In this document: piece after piece, positions 8,381 to 16,983 of the stretch
How positions within the stretch are numbered: the first letter of the stretch is position 1
Layout of the letters: the number at the start of each line of letters is the position of its first letter
Source of the DNA: Pseudomonadota bacterium
GTDB taxonomy: Bacteria > Pseudomonadota > Gammaproteobacteria > Xanthomonadales > SZUA-38
DNA: 64,000 bases
Reading direction: 5' to 3'
NCBI GenBank assembly: GCA_039033415.1
Contig: JBCCCR010000033.1
Coordinates: 16,407-80,406 of the forward strand
Program-made: the position numbers and the translations under genes
Notes under the pieces: generated by a model
What the model was told of the DNA's origin: nothing
Seen by the model: the letters and a program-made list of their open reading frames with translations, nothing else
Database searches by the model: none

Positions 8381-9200
8381 CGCGGTGGACTATTACCTTG
8401 ATGATCGCCTGCGGCGTAACGTCCCAGAGCTCCTCCTGACGCGGGTGTTTGTACCGCCGGCGCTGCAGCGCGCGGTCGCCGCCCAGTTTTTGCTCCTCGA
8501 CGAGCTGAGCGAACTGACGGTCATTCGGGAGACGGGTGTCGCGATGACCAAAATGACGTGGTGGTTTGAGGAGTGGAAGCGGCTCCGGGAGGGTGCGCCC
8601 CGACACCCGGTCACCAAGAGCCTCCTGGCGGACGTTGCTTTGCTGGGTCTGCCGGTGCACGCGTCCCCCAAGGACAGCGATAAAAGCTATGCCTGGCCGA
8701 AGCTCGACGGTCCGTTGTCGGTTGTCGCGGCGATCCTGCAGGGTCAGACCCCGGCGGATCGGTCGGAGCTCCAGCAATGGCTGGCGGACTTTGCAGCGCC
8801 TTTGGCAGCTCTGGAACCTCAGCAGGAATCAACCCCGGCGGGCGAGTCACTCGCAGCAGCCTGGCAAAACGTAGTGCTGCTCGGGTGGGTAGCCAAGCTA
8901 CCGAAGCTGTCGGAGCTGGGACGCGCTCCCTGGCCGCTCGACCTGACGGCTCAGACGCAGCTCCGGCGGGCGGAGCTCAAAGAGCAAGAACATCAGTCGG
9001 CCGCGGCTCGTCACCTTTGGCAACACGGTGGTGGTGAGGAAGGCGTCGGCCGTTTCGGGGCCGGCCATGCGGGTGTCTATCTCGCGGTCGCCGAGAGAAC
9101 CGTGCTGGCGCGGGCTACGGGTCAGCCGGAGGCTGGGCGCTGGCGTCAGCTTATGACGGCCTGGCGGGCCAAGCGGCGAAGCCTGAAGTCGGGTGATTAA
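8373..9200 (+). CDS. squalene/phytoene synthase-like protein, degenerate
   Basis: A 275-residue protein with the fold-level pattern of the non-catalytic squalene/phytoene synthase-like group (as in NDUFAF6-type proteins): an all-helical sequence with MTWWFEEWKRL followed by HPVTKSL, resembling the QWWREAL...HPVA segment of that family. I do not see the two Asp-rich DXXXD prenyl-diphosphate motifs, so catalysis is unlikely. The start is uncertain: GTG 8373 overlaps the rmuC stop by 8 bases, and GTG 8343 is also possible. It overlaps the ATPase gene downstream by 8 bases. The family call is tentative and the role unknown. Confidence 0.55.
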   Translation: MTDAVDYYLDDRLRRNVPELLLTRVFVPPALQRAVAAQFLLLDELSELTVIRETGVAMTKMTWWFEEWKRLREGAPRHPVTKSLLADVALLGLPVHASPKDSDKSYAWPKLDGPLSVVAAILQGQTPADRSELQQWLADFAAPLAALEPQQESTPAGESLAAAWQNVVLLGWVAKLPKLSELGRAPWPLDLTAQTQLRRAELKEQEHQSAAARHLWQHGGGEEGVGRFGAGHAGVYLAVAERTVLARATGQPEAGRWRQLMTAWRAKRRSLKSGD

Positions 9201-10362
9201 TGCGATCGCCATCGCGAACTATCGTTCGCTGCTGGATTTCTCCGTGGCCCTGGGCCCGCTCAACGTCATCACCGGGCCTAACGGATGCGGGAAATCCAAT
9301 GTTTACCGGGCGTTGCGGCTGCTCGCTGAGACCGCGCACGGGGGTGTAATCCAGTCGCTGGCCCGAGAGGGCGGCCTGCCGTCCACCTTCTGGGCCGGCC
9401 CCGGCACCATTTCCCGCGGCATGCGGGCGGGGGAGGTCCCGGTACAGGGCACGGTGAGTGACGGCCCCGCGCGGCTGCGGCTGGGTTTTGCCGGCGAAGA
9501 CTTCGGCTACACCATCTCGCTGGGCCTGGTTCCGCCCGGCAGTCTCGGGCCTACGGCTTTCGAGCTCGACCCTGAGATCAAGCGTGAGACCATCTTCAGC
9601 GGAGCCTTCTATCGGCCTTCGGCTGCGCTTGTCGACCGCACGGCGGCGATCGCCAAGGTGCGGCAAGGGCGGAGCTGGCAGGTGGTGGCGCAGCACCTGC
9701 CGATGTTTGAAAGCCTGTTCAACCACCTGGCCGATCCGAGTCAGGCGCCGGAGGTGCTGAGGGTCCGGGATGCCGTCGGCGGTTGGCGCTTCTACGACCA
9801 TTTCCGGGCGGATGCTGAGGCGCCGGCCCGGCAGGCGCAGCTCGGCACCCGCACCACCGTGCTGGACGACGAGGGCAGCCAGCTGGCCGCGGCGCTGCAG
9901 ACGATTCGCGAGATCGGGGACGATGACGCGCTAGACGAGGCCATTGACGACGCATTTCCTGGCGCGAAGCTCGACATTGACGTGTCGAGCGACCACCGTT
10001 TTGCTGTCAGCCTGCACCAGCCGGGTCTGCTGCGGCCACTCAGTGGGCTGGAGCTGTCCGACGGGACGCTGCGGTTTCTCTTGTGGGTGGCGGTGCTGCT
10101 GACCCCGCGGCCCCCGCCACTGATTGTCCTCAACGAACCGGAAACCAGTCTGCACCCCGACCTGCTGCCCGCGCTGAGCCGACTGATCCGACGGGCTGCG
10201 GAGCACAGCCAGCTGATTGTGGTGTCGCACGCAACACGGCTGGTGGCCGGGATCGAGAAAGACGAGAGATGCCACAGCATCGCGCTCGACAAGCATTTGG
10301 GTCAGACCCAGGTGCTGGGTCAGGGGATGCTCGATGAGCCTGCCTGGGAGTGGCCTGACTAG
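9193..10362 (+). CDS. SMC/OLD-like AAA ATPase (AAA_21 type) of unknown role
   Basis: A 389-residue ABC/SMC-like ATPase. The Walker A motif ITGPNGCGKSN is near residue 28, a signature-like GLELSDGTLRF near 280, Walker B LIVLNEPETSLHP near 310, and the H-loop VVSHATRLV near 340. There is no TOPRIM domain, so it is not a full OLD nuclease. Such stand-alone predicted ATPases are common and uncharacterised. It starts at GTG 9193, overlapping the squalene-synthase-like gene, so it is probably co-translated with it. It ends before a hairpin at the convergent junction with the M23 peptidase gene. Confidence 0.75.
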   Translation: MINAIAIANYRSLLDFSVALGPLNVITGPNGCGKSNVYRALRLLAETAHGGVIQSLAREGGLPSTFWAGPGTISRGMRAGEVPVQGTVSDGPARLRLGFAGEDFGYTISLGLVPPGSLGPTAFELDPEIKRETIFSGAFYRPSAALVDRTAAIAKVRQGRSWQVVAQHLPMFESLFNHLADPSQAPEVLRVRDAVGGWRFYDHFRADAEAPARQAQLGTRTTVLDDEGSQLAAALQTIREIGDDDALDEAIDDAFPGAKLDIDVSSDHRFAVSLHQPGLLRPLSGLELSDGTLRFLLWVAVLLTPRPPPLIVLNEPETSLHPDLLPALSRLIRRAAEHSQLIVVSHATRLVAGIEKDERCHSIALDKHLGQTQVLGQGMLDEPAWEWPD

Positions 10363-10371
10363 TTTCCGACT

Positions 10372-10408
10372 GCAGCGCGCAGAAAAACTCCGTTTTTCAA
10401 CACGCTGC
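10372..10408. repeat. 37-nt hairpin at a convergent gene junction
   Basis: GCAGCGC...(G)CACGCTGC outer arms enclose AGAAAAAC-TCC-GTTTTTC: 14 of 17 positions pair, with three mismatches and a 3-nt loop. It lies between the ends of the ATPase gene (plus) and the M23 gene (minus). The internal A/T tracts make it usable as a terminator-like structure in both directions, or it may be a REP-like palindrome. Its role is inferred from position only. Confidence 0.5.
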
Positions 10409-10448
10409 TAGTCCGTCATGCGGGGTGTCTGTCGCTTCCGCTAGCGGG

Positions 10449-11300
10449 TCAGGGCTTGCTCTCGCAGGGCCGGGCTCGCCGAGGGCGGCAGGGTACCAGC
10501 AGCTCCGGGTCGACACGCTCCTTGCCCCAGTTCATGCGCCAGTCCAGATGTGGGCCCGTCACCCGACCGGTCGCGCCGATGGTGGCGATAACCTCCCCCT
10601 GCTCAACCCGTTGACCCACCTCAACGTCAATCTGGTCGAGATGCAGGAATGTCGAGCTAAGCCCGTGCCCGTGATCGACAATCAGCGTGCCGCCGGAGTA
10701 GTACATGTCAGGGTGGGCGAGGGTTACCGTACCCGCCGCCGGAGCCAGCACCGGACTGCCGGTTGGCGCGGCGATGTCGATACCGTAATGCGGTCGACGA
10801 GGCTGGCCGTTGAGAATCCGCTGCGACCCGTACACGCCGCTGATGCGACCTTCGGCAGGCCAGATGAATCCATCGCTGAAATCATCTCGCAGTTCGCGCA
10901 AGGCCCGCGCGGTACGCACCTGAGCGTTGTCGTCGGCAATTCGCTGCCGGACAGAATCGGGCGGCGTCACCTTGGCCGGGGGCAAACCGTCGATCCGTTC
11001 GATCGCGTAGTCGCGGCGTGCAATGGCCAGCGTCTGACGGCTCCGCTTGCCGTCGGGCAGCGTCACCTCCAGCACCGCCTTAGCGGCAGCATCTCGCCCG
11101 AAGCCCAGCAGGAACTGGCCCTGTGGACCGACCGGCACGACCTCACCGTCCAACATCACGCTCGCGCCTACCTCGGTTTGGCCAAAAAGCACCGCACCCT
11201 GGGTCAGCGGCCCGGCTAGCCTGTAGCCCGCGTTGTCGGATGCCGGATTCATCTGCTGCGGTAGGAGCCAGCCGAGAAGGAGCAGGGTCGATAGGTTCAT
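10449..11300 (-). CDS. M23-family peptidase (LytM-like), exported
   Basis: A 283-residue protein with a short hydrophobic N-terminus (LSTLLLLGWLLPQ) that looks like a signal peptide, an N-terminal region, and a C-terminal LytM/M23 domain: RISGVYGSQRILNGQPRR, HYGIDIAAPTGSPV (metal His and Asp), DHGHGLSSTFLHLD, and GPHLDWRMNWG. M23 enzymes cut peptidoglycan cross-links or act as amidase activators. The usual terminal HXH of the active site reads HLD here, so the last metal ligand is changed; this variant may still bind metal through Asp. Transcribed away from tsaB. Confidence 0.88.
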   Translation of the reverse strand: MNLSTLLLLGWLLPQQMNPASDNAGYRLAGPLTQGAVLFGQTEVGASVMLDGEVVPVGPQGQFLLGFGRDAAAKAVLEVTLPDGKRSRQTLAIARRDYAIERIDGLPPAKVTPPDSVRQRIADDNAQVRTARALRELRDDFSDGFIWPAEGRISGVYGSQRILNGQPRRPHYGIDIAAPTGSPVLAPAAGTVTLAHPDMYYSGGTLIVDHGHGLSSTFLHLDQIDVEVGQRVEQGEVIATIGATGRVTGPHLDWRMNWGKERVDPELLVPCRPRRARPCESKP

Positions 11301-11509
11301 GAGTGTCTCAAGGTCGCCGTGTTAAGAGATAGTGGCCGATTAGCGCCACTGGGCTCGTCGTCGACGCGTAGCTTAGGCGGGTCAGGTCGTCGCCGCAAAC
11401 CTCACCATGACGCCCTTGCGGGAAGCGAGCGTCGCGCGATACCCAAGTGATGCTCAGTGGGGAATAATGGGCGACCGCTGCCCGCACATTTCCCAAGGTA
11501 AACCCACTT

Positions 11510-12178
11510 TTGAGTCAGGTACTGCTTGCGATCGATACCGCCACCGAGGCGTTCTCCGTGGCCCTTTCACAAGGAATGGAGCTTCGGGAGCTGTTCACGG
11601 TGGCGCCCCGGCAGCACGCCAGCTGCTTGCTGCCGATGGTCGATGATCTGCTTAGTGAAGCGGGCTTCACAATGGCCCGCGTCGACGCGATTGTCGTCAC
11701 CCGAGGTCCTGGGTCGTTCACGGGCGTGCGGATCGGCATTGCCGCGGCGCAGGGGCTGGCCCTGGGTGCCGACAAAGGACTCATCCCCGTATCGACGCTG
11801 CAGTCGCTCGCGCTCAACGCGTCGTTGGAAGCCGATCAGCCCCGTGTCGCCGCGCTGCTTGACGCCCGGATGAACCAGGTTTACGCCGGCGCCTTTGAGT
11901 TTCAGCAGTCTGTGGGAAAGCCTGTCATCGAGGAGCAGGTGTGTAATCCGACTGAGCTGACCCTGCCGGCCGGCGACTGGCTGTTGGCCGGACCGGGAGC
12001 GGGTGCCTACGGTGAGGAACTGCGGGTGGCGTTGGGTAGCGAGGACCGGGTGGCCGGAGAACTCATCGACTGTTACCCCTCCGCCCAAGCAGCGCTGCAT
12101 ATTGCGCGCGAGCTTGGCGCGGCGGCCGTGGCGCCCGAGGCGATCGAGCCGGCGTATCTTCGCGCGGCTGTCAGGTAA
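11510..12178 (+). CDS. tsaB: tRNA threonylcarbamoyladenosine biosynthesis protein TsaB
   Basis: ASKHA-fold protein of 222 residues and partner of TsaD/TsaE in making t6A37 in ANN-decoding tRNAs. Diagnostic text: LLAIDTATEAFSVAL at the N-terminus, VVTRGPGSFTGVRIGIAAAQGLALG, and LDARMNQVYAG. The TTG start at 11510 is the only good start at the right place; AAGG lies about 12 bases upstream. The last 8 bases overlap the convergent 3' end of mgtE. The 209 bp upstream, shared with the M23 gene, hold a small inverted repeat (AGTGGC at 11331, GCCACT at 11345) and no gene. Confidence 0.93.
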   Translation: MSQVLLAIDTATEAFSVALSQGMELRELFTVAPRQHASCLLPMVDDLLSEAGFTMARVDAIVVTRGPGSFTGVRIGIAAAQGLALGADKGLIPVSTLQSLALNASLEADQPRVAALLDARMNQVYAGAFEFQQSVGKPVIEEQVCNPTELTLPAGDWLLAGPGAGAYGEELRVALGSEDRVAGELIDCYPSAQAALHIARELGAAAVAPEAIEPAYLRAAVR

Positions 12179-13529
12179 GCAGCAGCGTTCCCAGACCGAG
12201 GATAGACACAAAGCCGACCACGTCGGTGACCGTGGTGAGGACCATGCCGCCGGCCAGGGCGGGATCGATGGACATGCGCCGGAGCACAATGGGCACAAAC
12301 ACGCCGGAGGCGGCGCCCGCCAGCAGGTTCAGAAAGATGGCCGTTGCCACCACCATCGCCAGGGTGCCGTCCTTAAACCAGAAAACGGCGACCAGCGCGA
12401 TCACCAGCGCCCACAGCAGGCCGTTGAGAAAGCCGACCGCCAGCTCCCGATTGAGCAGGGCAACCGTGTTGCCGGTACCGACCTGGCCCAGCGCCATCCC
12501 GCGGACTATCAGCGTCAGGGTCTGCGTGCCCGCGATACCGCCCATCGACGCCACTGCGGGCATCAGAAACGCGAGCGCGACAACCCGCTCGATGGTAGCG
12601 CCGAAGATGCTGATGAAATAGGAGGCAAACAGCGCGGTCACCAGATTGAGGCCCAGGAACACCGCCCGCCGCCGAGAGCTGGCCAGCACGGGCGCAAACA
12701 TGTCGTTTTCTTCGTCCAGGCCCGCCATCGCCAGCACGTTGTGCTCGGCTTCCTCCCGGATCACGTCCACGACATCGTCGATGGTGATGGTGCCGACCAG
12801 CTGGTTGCGATCGTCCACCACCGGCGCCGTCACCCAGTCCTGGTGTTCGAACGCTGTCGCCACCTCGTTGGCCGGCGTGTTGACCCCGATCGCCGGAACC
12901 TCGCTGTCCAACACTTCGCGGACGCTGAGCTGCGGGTCTTTGGTCAGCAGGTCGGTCAGAGCGAGGCGGCCGATGTAGTGGCCGTAGCGATCGATCACAA
13001 AGAGGTGGTCGATCAGAGCCGGCATGCTGTCGCGCCGCCGCAGAAAACGCAGCACCACGTCGAGCGAGACATCCGCACGGACCGTGATGACCTCTGGATT
13101 CATCATGCCGCCGGCACTGTCTTCGGCATACAGCAGCACCTGTTCCAGGCGCTCCCTGTCCTCCCGGTCCATCACCGTGAGCACCTGCTCGGTCACTTGA
13201 TCCGGCAGGTCGTTGATGATGTCGGCGAGGTCGTCGAGCTCCAGCTCGGTGGTCGCCTGGACCAGCTCAGCGTCCTCGGTGGACTCGATGACCGAGGCAC
13301 GCACCTCGTCGTTCAGATGAACGAGAATTTCACCGTCCAGCGTCGCGTCGGTCAGATCCCAGACGACGGCCCGTCGATCAGGCGGCAGCGACTCGAGCAG
13401 ATCGGCAATTTCCCCGGCAGAGAGGGCCTTGAGGATGCGTTTGACGGGCTGGAGGCGGCCGCTGCGCAGCGCGTCGTTCAGCAGCTGCAGCTGCTGCTCG
13501 GACTTCTCTCTGCGAACGTATTCAGCCAT
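12171..13529 (-). CDS. mgtE: Magnesium transporter MgtE
   Basis: MgtE Mg2+ channel of 452 residues. The order is the MgtE N domain (about residues 10-130, ALSAGEIADLLESLPPDRRA), two CBS domains (about 130-260), then five membrane helices with PAVASMGGIAGTQTLTLIVRGMALG, the family pore signature. The cytosolic domains gate the channel by Mg2+ binding. I chose ATG 13529 (MAEYVRREK) over an upstream TTG at 13550. It follows ptsI on the same strand, an order also found in Xanthomonas. No M-box-like leader is apparent in the 100 bp upstream. Confidence 0.94.
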   Translation of the reverse strand: MAEYVRREKSEQQLQLLNDALRSGRLQPVKRILKALSAGEIADLLESLPPDRRAVVWDLTDATLDGEILVHLNDEVRASVIESTEDAELVQATTELELDDLADIINDLPDQVTEQVLTVMDREDRERLEQVLLYAEDSAGGMMNPEVITVRADVSLDVVLRFLRRRDSMPALIDHLFVIDRYGHYIGRLALTDLLTKDPQLSVREVLDSEVPAIGVNTPANEVATAFEHQDWVTAPVVDDRNQLVGTITIDDVVDVIREEAEHNVLAMAGLDEENDMFAPVLASSRRRAVFLGLNLVTALFASYFISIFGATIERVVALAFLMPAVASMGGIAGTQTLTLIVRGMALGQVGTGNTVALLNRELAVGFLNGLLWALVIALVAVFWFKDGTLAMVVATAIFLNLLAGAASGVFVPIVLRRMSIDPALAGGMVLTTVTDVVGFVSILGLGTLLLT

Positions 13530-13630
13530 CTGGACGGCCCCTGGCCCCAAGTCGAGCAGGGATTGTCCGTGAAAACTCGATCGGGGTCACGCCCCGCGCG
13601 GCTTGCCGTGACCGGCGGCTGGTGTGGTGC

Positions 13631-15361
13631 CTACGCCTCGTTTAGCTCTCGTACGAGAGCCGCAATCCGCGCGGGGTGGGATGCGCGCATGATGCGTCGC
13701 GTTAGGGCACTGATTTCCGAGAGGTCCGTACCGTTGACCACCTGCCTGACCTCGAGCAGCCGGGCCGGAGAAACGCTGAAGTCGCGCAGTCCCAGGCCGA
13801 GGAGCAGCCGTGTGTAGGTGGTGTCGGCCGCCATCTCGCCACACAGCGACACGGGCGTACCAACGGCCGCGGCGGCGTCCAGTGTGAGCTGTAGAAGCTT
13901 GAGAACCGCGGGGTGGAGCGGATCGTAAAGGTAGCCAACCTGCTCATCGATACGGTCGATCGCCAGCGTGTACTGGATCAAATCGTTGGTGCCGATCGAC
14001 AGGAAATCCAGATTCTTGGCAAACGTGCGGGCGGATAGCGCGGCAGCCGGAACCTCAATCATGCCCCCAAGCTGGTACCGGCCAACCGGCACGTCTTCGG
14101 CCTTCAGGTCGCGCTCGGCCTGCTGGACCAGCGCTTTGACCTGAAACAGTTCCTGGGTGTTGCAGAGCATGGGGATCAGAATGTTAACCGGGCCCAGCGC
14201 AGTCGCGCGGAGAATGGCGCGAAGCTGACACAGGAACATCTCCTGCTCGCTGAGGCAGAGCCGCACGGCCCGGAGTCCCAGGGCCGGGTTGATCAGAGAA
14301 CTTTCGGGCGCTCGGACCGAGTCCACCTGTTTGTCGGCCCCCAGGTCCAGCGTTCGGATGGTTGTTGCGCCGTCACCCAGTTTGCCGACCAGCGCGGCGT
14401 AAGCCTGAAACTGTTCCTCTTCGTCCGGCGGCGTTTGCCGATTGAGGAACAGGTATTCGGTACGGAACAGCCCAACTCCCTGCGCCCCGTTGAGCTTGGC
14501 CAGAGCCATGTCCTCCGCAAGGTCCACGTTGGCCTGGAGTCGGATCGGACACCGGTCGACCGTTTGTGTGGGCTGGCGCCGCACCTGCTGCAGCAACGAC
14601 TGCCGCGCCGACTCCTGGCGAAGCTTCTCCCGGTAGTGGCGCTGCACGGTGCGACCCGGATCGGCCAGCGCGACGCCTCGCTGGCCGTCAAGCACCAGCA
14701 GATCACCTTCGCTGATCAGTCTGGGGGCGTGGCGAAGTCCCATCACGGCCGGCATTTTGAGACTCCGCGCGAGAATGGCCGTGTGGGAGAGCGGACCGCC
14801 GTGTTCGGTCACCAGGCCAGCGATGCCCTCCTGATGAAGCAGCAGAAAGCTGGCTGGATCGACGTCTTGTGCGACCAGCACCAGACCCCGGTAGTGACCG
14901 CCCACGTACTCGTCGGCAGCCTCAGCGGCGAGCTGACTGAGGACCCGGCCGATCACCTGGTCCACGTCATTCGCCCGACTGCGGATGTAGGGGTCTTCCA
15001 TTTCCTCGAACACCGCTTTCAGCCGGTTGCACTGCACGTTGATCGCCCACTCGGCGTTGCACTGCTGCTCGGCGATGATGTCAGCCGGCGCGTCAGCGAT
15101 CGAGGTGTCCTCGAGCATCAGTACGTGGATATCGAGAAATTCGGTGACCTCAACCGGCGTATCCGCCGGAAGCTGGCGTCGGACACGCCGTAGATCTTCG
15201 CTGGCCCGACCGACGGCCAGGCGGAATCGGCGCACCTCACGGTCAACCTGATCGGGTTCGATCGGGTGCTCCTGCGTGTCCAGCCGCCGCCCCCGGACCA
15301 CGTGGGCCCGACCGATGGCAATGCCAGAAGAAACACCGGTGCCGTAGATCGCTAGCGCCAT
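13631..15361 (-). CDS. ptsI: PTS phosphoenolpyruvate--protein phosphotransferase (Enzyme I)
   Basis: Enzyme I of 576 residues: the N-terminal HPr-binding/phospho-His domain with active His193 in GGPLSHTAILARSLKMP, then the PEP-binding barrel (GLFRTEYLFLNR, RTLDLGADK, SIGTNDLIQYTLAIDR, SLCGEMA). There is no N-terminal GAF domain, so it is PtsI rather than the nitrogen-type PtsP. It passes phosphate from PEP to the HPr encoded just upstream. ATG 15361 is preceded by GGGAGG, which is itself one arm of an inverted repeat. No sugar-specific EIIB/EIIC genes are nearby, so the pathway is probably regulatory. Confidence 0.95.
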   Translation of the reverse strand: MALAIYGTGVSSGIAIGRAHVVRGRRLDTQEHPIEPDQVDREVRRFRLAVGRASEDLRRVRRQLPADTPVEVTEFLDIHVLMLEDTSIADAPADIIAEQQCNAEWAINVQCNRLKAVFEEMEDPYIRSRANDVDQVIGRVLSQLAAEAADEYVGGHYRGLVLVAQDVDPASFLLLHQEGIAGLVTEHGGPLSHTAILARSLKMPAVMGLRHAPRLISEGDLLVLDGQRGVALADPGRTVQRHYREKLRQESARQSLLQQVRRQPTQTVDRCPIRLQANVDLAEDMALAKLNGAQGVGLFRTEYLFLNRQTPPDEEEQFQAYAALVGKLGDGATTIRTLDLGADKQVDSVRAPESSLINPALGLRAVRLCLSEQEMFLCQLRAILRATALGPVNILIPMLCNTQELFQVKALVQQAERDLKAEDVPVGRYQLGGMIEVPAAALSARTFAKNLDFLSIGTNDLIQYTLAIDRIDEQVGYLYDPLHPAVLKLLQLTLDAAAAVGTPVSLCGEMAADTTYTRLLLGLGLRDFSVSPARLLEVRQVVNGTDLSEISALTRRIMRASHPARIAALVRELNEA

Positions 15362-15364
15362 AGA

Positions 15365-15377
15365 CCTCCCTGGGAGG
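15365..15377 (-). promoter_or_regulatory. inverted repeat covering the ptsI ribosome binding site
   Basis: On the transcribed strand CCTCCCAGGGAGG lies three bases before the ptsI ATG. The two arms are perfectly complementary, and the 3' arm GGAGG is the Shine-Dalgarno sequence. As RNA it can form a 5-bp stem with a 3-nt loop hiding the site. Confidence 0.45.
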
Positions 15378-15428
15378 GGCGCTCACGACAAGTCCTGCTG
15401 GAAACTTCCCCGGGACGCGAATGCGCCG

Positions 15429-15698
15429 CTATTGAGCCTCTCCGAAACGGTTGTTGATCAGATCCGTCAGTGCCGCCAGGGCCTCGTCAGCATCCTCTCC
15501 CGTCGCCTCGAGAGTGACGCTGGTGCCTTTGGCGGCTGCCAGCATCATAACACCCATGATCGACTTGGCGTTGACCTGACGTTCGCCGTTGCCGATCCGC
15601 ACGTCGCTGGAAAAGCTGCTAGCTGTTTTTACGAGCCGAGCCGCGGCCCGGGCATGCAGGCCGAGCTGGTTGCAAATTTCGACGGTGATTTCAGGCAT
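15429..15698 (-). CDS. ptsH: Phosphocarrier protein HPr
   Basis: An 89-residue HPr with the phosphorylatable His15 in LGLHARAA and the regulatory Ser46 in AKSIMGVMMLA. Having both sites fits the presence of HPr kinase/phosphorylase in the same cluster: EI phosphorylates His15, HprK phosphorylates Ser46. It lies 18 bp after the EIIA gene and 67 bp before ptsI. It could be called NPr by its place near rpoN, but the Ser46 loop and HprK favour HPr-like control. Confidence 0.94.
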   Translation of the reverse strand: MPEITVEICNQLGLHARAAARLVKTASSFSSDVRIGNGERQVNAKSIMGVMMLAAAKGTSVTLEATGEDADEALAALTDLINNRFGEAQ

Positions 15699-15715
15699 GG
15701 TTCGTGGGCCCCAAG

Positions 15716-16105
15716 TTAATACGGGTCGGGCGGTTGGTTGCCGCTGAAGATCGACCGCTGGCCGCCGCTGACCATGTGGCTGGCCAGTTCGTCGGGGCTT
15801 AAGCTCGCGTAGTTGTGACCCCGCAGCAGCATGGCGAGGTTCAGTCCGTGAACCACGGGTCGTCCGTCGGCGACGCGGTGGGCGATGTTACTCGGCGTGG
15901 CGCCGAAAACGTCGGTCAGGATCACCGAGTCGGACCCCAGGTCGTCACACAGGCTACGAGCCTGCTGCTCCACCATCGCCGGGTCTGCGTCGGGTTCCAC
16001 GCCCAGCACGCGAATCGTGAGTCCCAGCGTGCCGATCACGTGTCGAGCCTGCGCGATGAGGCAGGCGCCGAGGTCCCCGTGGGTGATCAACAGCAGGCTG
16101 CTCAC
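15716..16105 (-). CDS. PTS EIIA component, mannose (EIIA-Man) family
   Basis: A 129-residue EIIA of the mannose/fructose family with the active His9 in LLITHGDLG and the family segment ILTDVFGATPSNIA. It accepts phosphate from HPr. No EIIB/C/D partners occur in the window, so it is likely a regulatory acceptor rather than part of a sugar transporter; its output target is unknown. The GTG start overlaps the rapZ stop, and it is followed by ptsH. Confidence 0.9.
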   Translation of the reverse strand: MSSLLLITHGDLGACLIAQARHVIGTLGLTIRVLGVEPDADPAMVEQQARSLCDDLGSDSVILTDVFGATPSNIAHRVADGRPVVHGLNLAMLLRGHNYASLSPDELASHMVSGGQRSIFSGNQPPDPY

Positions 16106-16983
16106 AGCAGCTCCCGGTGATAGGTCAGCACATGGTCGCGGCGCTTGCCGAAGTGATCGGCGATGGCGTCAGCGACGTAGACCGACCGGTGTTTACCGCC
16201 GGTGCAGCCGATGCCCACCGTGAGGTAGCTTCGGTTGTCGGCCTCGAACTGCGGCAGCCATCGCTCGAGGCATGCGCAGTAGTCCGCGACCAGATCCTCC
16301 ACCTGGGCGTGACCGGCAAGGAAGTCTTTGACCTCCTGCTGGCGGCCGGTGAGTGGCCGCAGGTGCAGTTCCCAATGAGGATTGGGCAGGCAGCGCACGT
16401 CAAAGGCAAAGTCCACGTCCGGCGGAACGCCCCGTTTGAACGCAAACGACTCGATCAGCAGCACCGTGGGGCGGCTGCCGGCTCCCAGCTCGTTGCAGAT
16501 CTCGCGACGGAGCTGGTGCACGCTCAGCTGGCTGGTGTCGAGCGTAAAGTCGGCGTGTTCAGCGACAGGCATCAGCAGCTCCCGCTCGCGAGCGATATCT
16601 TCAGCCAGCGACTGGTCCGCATGGTGCAGCGGATGGGGGCGGCGGGTTTCGGAATAGCGTTTCAGCAGGGTGGCGTCGTCAGCCGTCAGAAAAAAGATGC
16701 TGGTTTTGGGGTGAGCCTGGCGAGTTGCGGCAAGCGTATCGCCCAGCGTTCTCAGGCTCTGTCGCTGGCCGCGAACGTCCAGACCCAGGGCAATTTTTGG
16801 CAGGGGTTCCGGCCGTCCGAAGTTGTGCTCCAGCAGCGCGTCGATCAGCCCGAGCGGCAGATTATCGATGCAAAAATAGCCCAGGTCTTCGAGCGTTGTC
16901 ATCGCCACGGACTTGCCGGAACCGGACAGGCCGGTCACGATCACAAGCTCCGAGCTGGGTTCCTCGTCCGGATTGGGACTCAT
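16102..16983 (-). CDS. rapZ: RNase adapter / P-loop nucleotide-binding protein RapZ
   Basis: RapZ (YvcJ family), 293 residues: Walker A GLSGSGKS at about 18-25, DNLP in DLGYFCIDNLPLGLI, and the C-terminal CTGGKHRSVYVADAI signature. In E. coli RapZ senses glucosamine-6-phosphate and steers RNase E to the GlmZ sRNA; in other bacteria the target is unknown. The start overlaps the hprK stop by 4 bases (ATGA), and the stop overlaps the EIIA gene. Confidence 0.95.
   Translation of the reverse strand: MSPNPDEEPSSELVIVTGLSGSGKSVAMTTLEDLGYFCIDNLPLGLIDALLEHNFGRPEPLPKIALGLDVRGQRQSLRTLGDTLAATRQAHPKTSIFFLTADDATLLKRYSETRRPHPLHHADQSLAEDIARERELLMPVAEHADFTLDTSQLSVHQLRREICNELGAGSRPTVLLIESFAFKRGVPPDVDFAFDVRCLPNPHWELHLRPLTGRQQEVKDFLAGHAQVEDLVADYCACLERWLPQFEADNRSYLTVGIGCTGGKHRSVYVADAIADHFGKRRDHVLTYHRELL

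Noticed and set aside
12003..13817. 604-codon plus-strand open frame
   Set aside because: Antisense to mgtE and the ptsI end; no domain. High-GC codon bias of the real genes leaves the opposite frame open.
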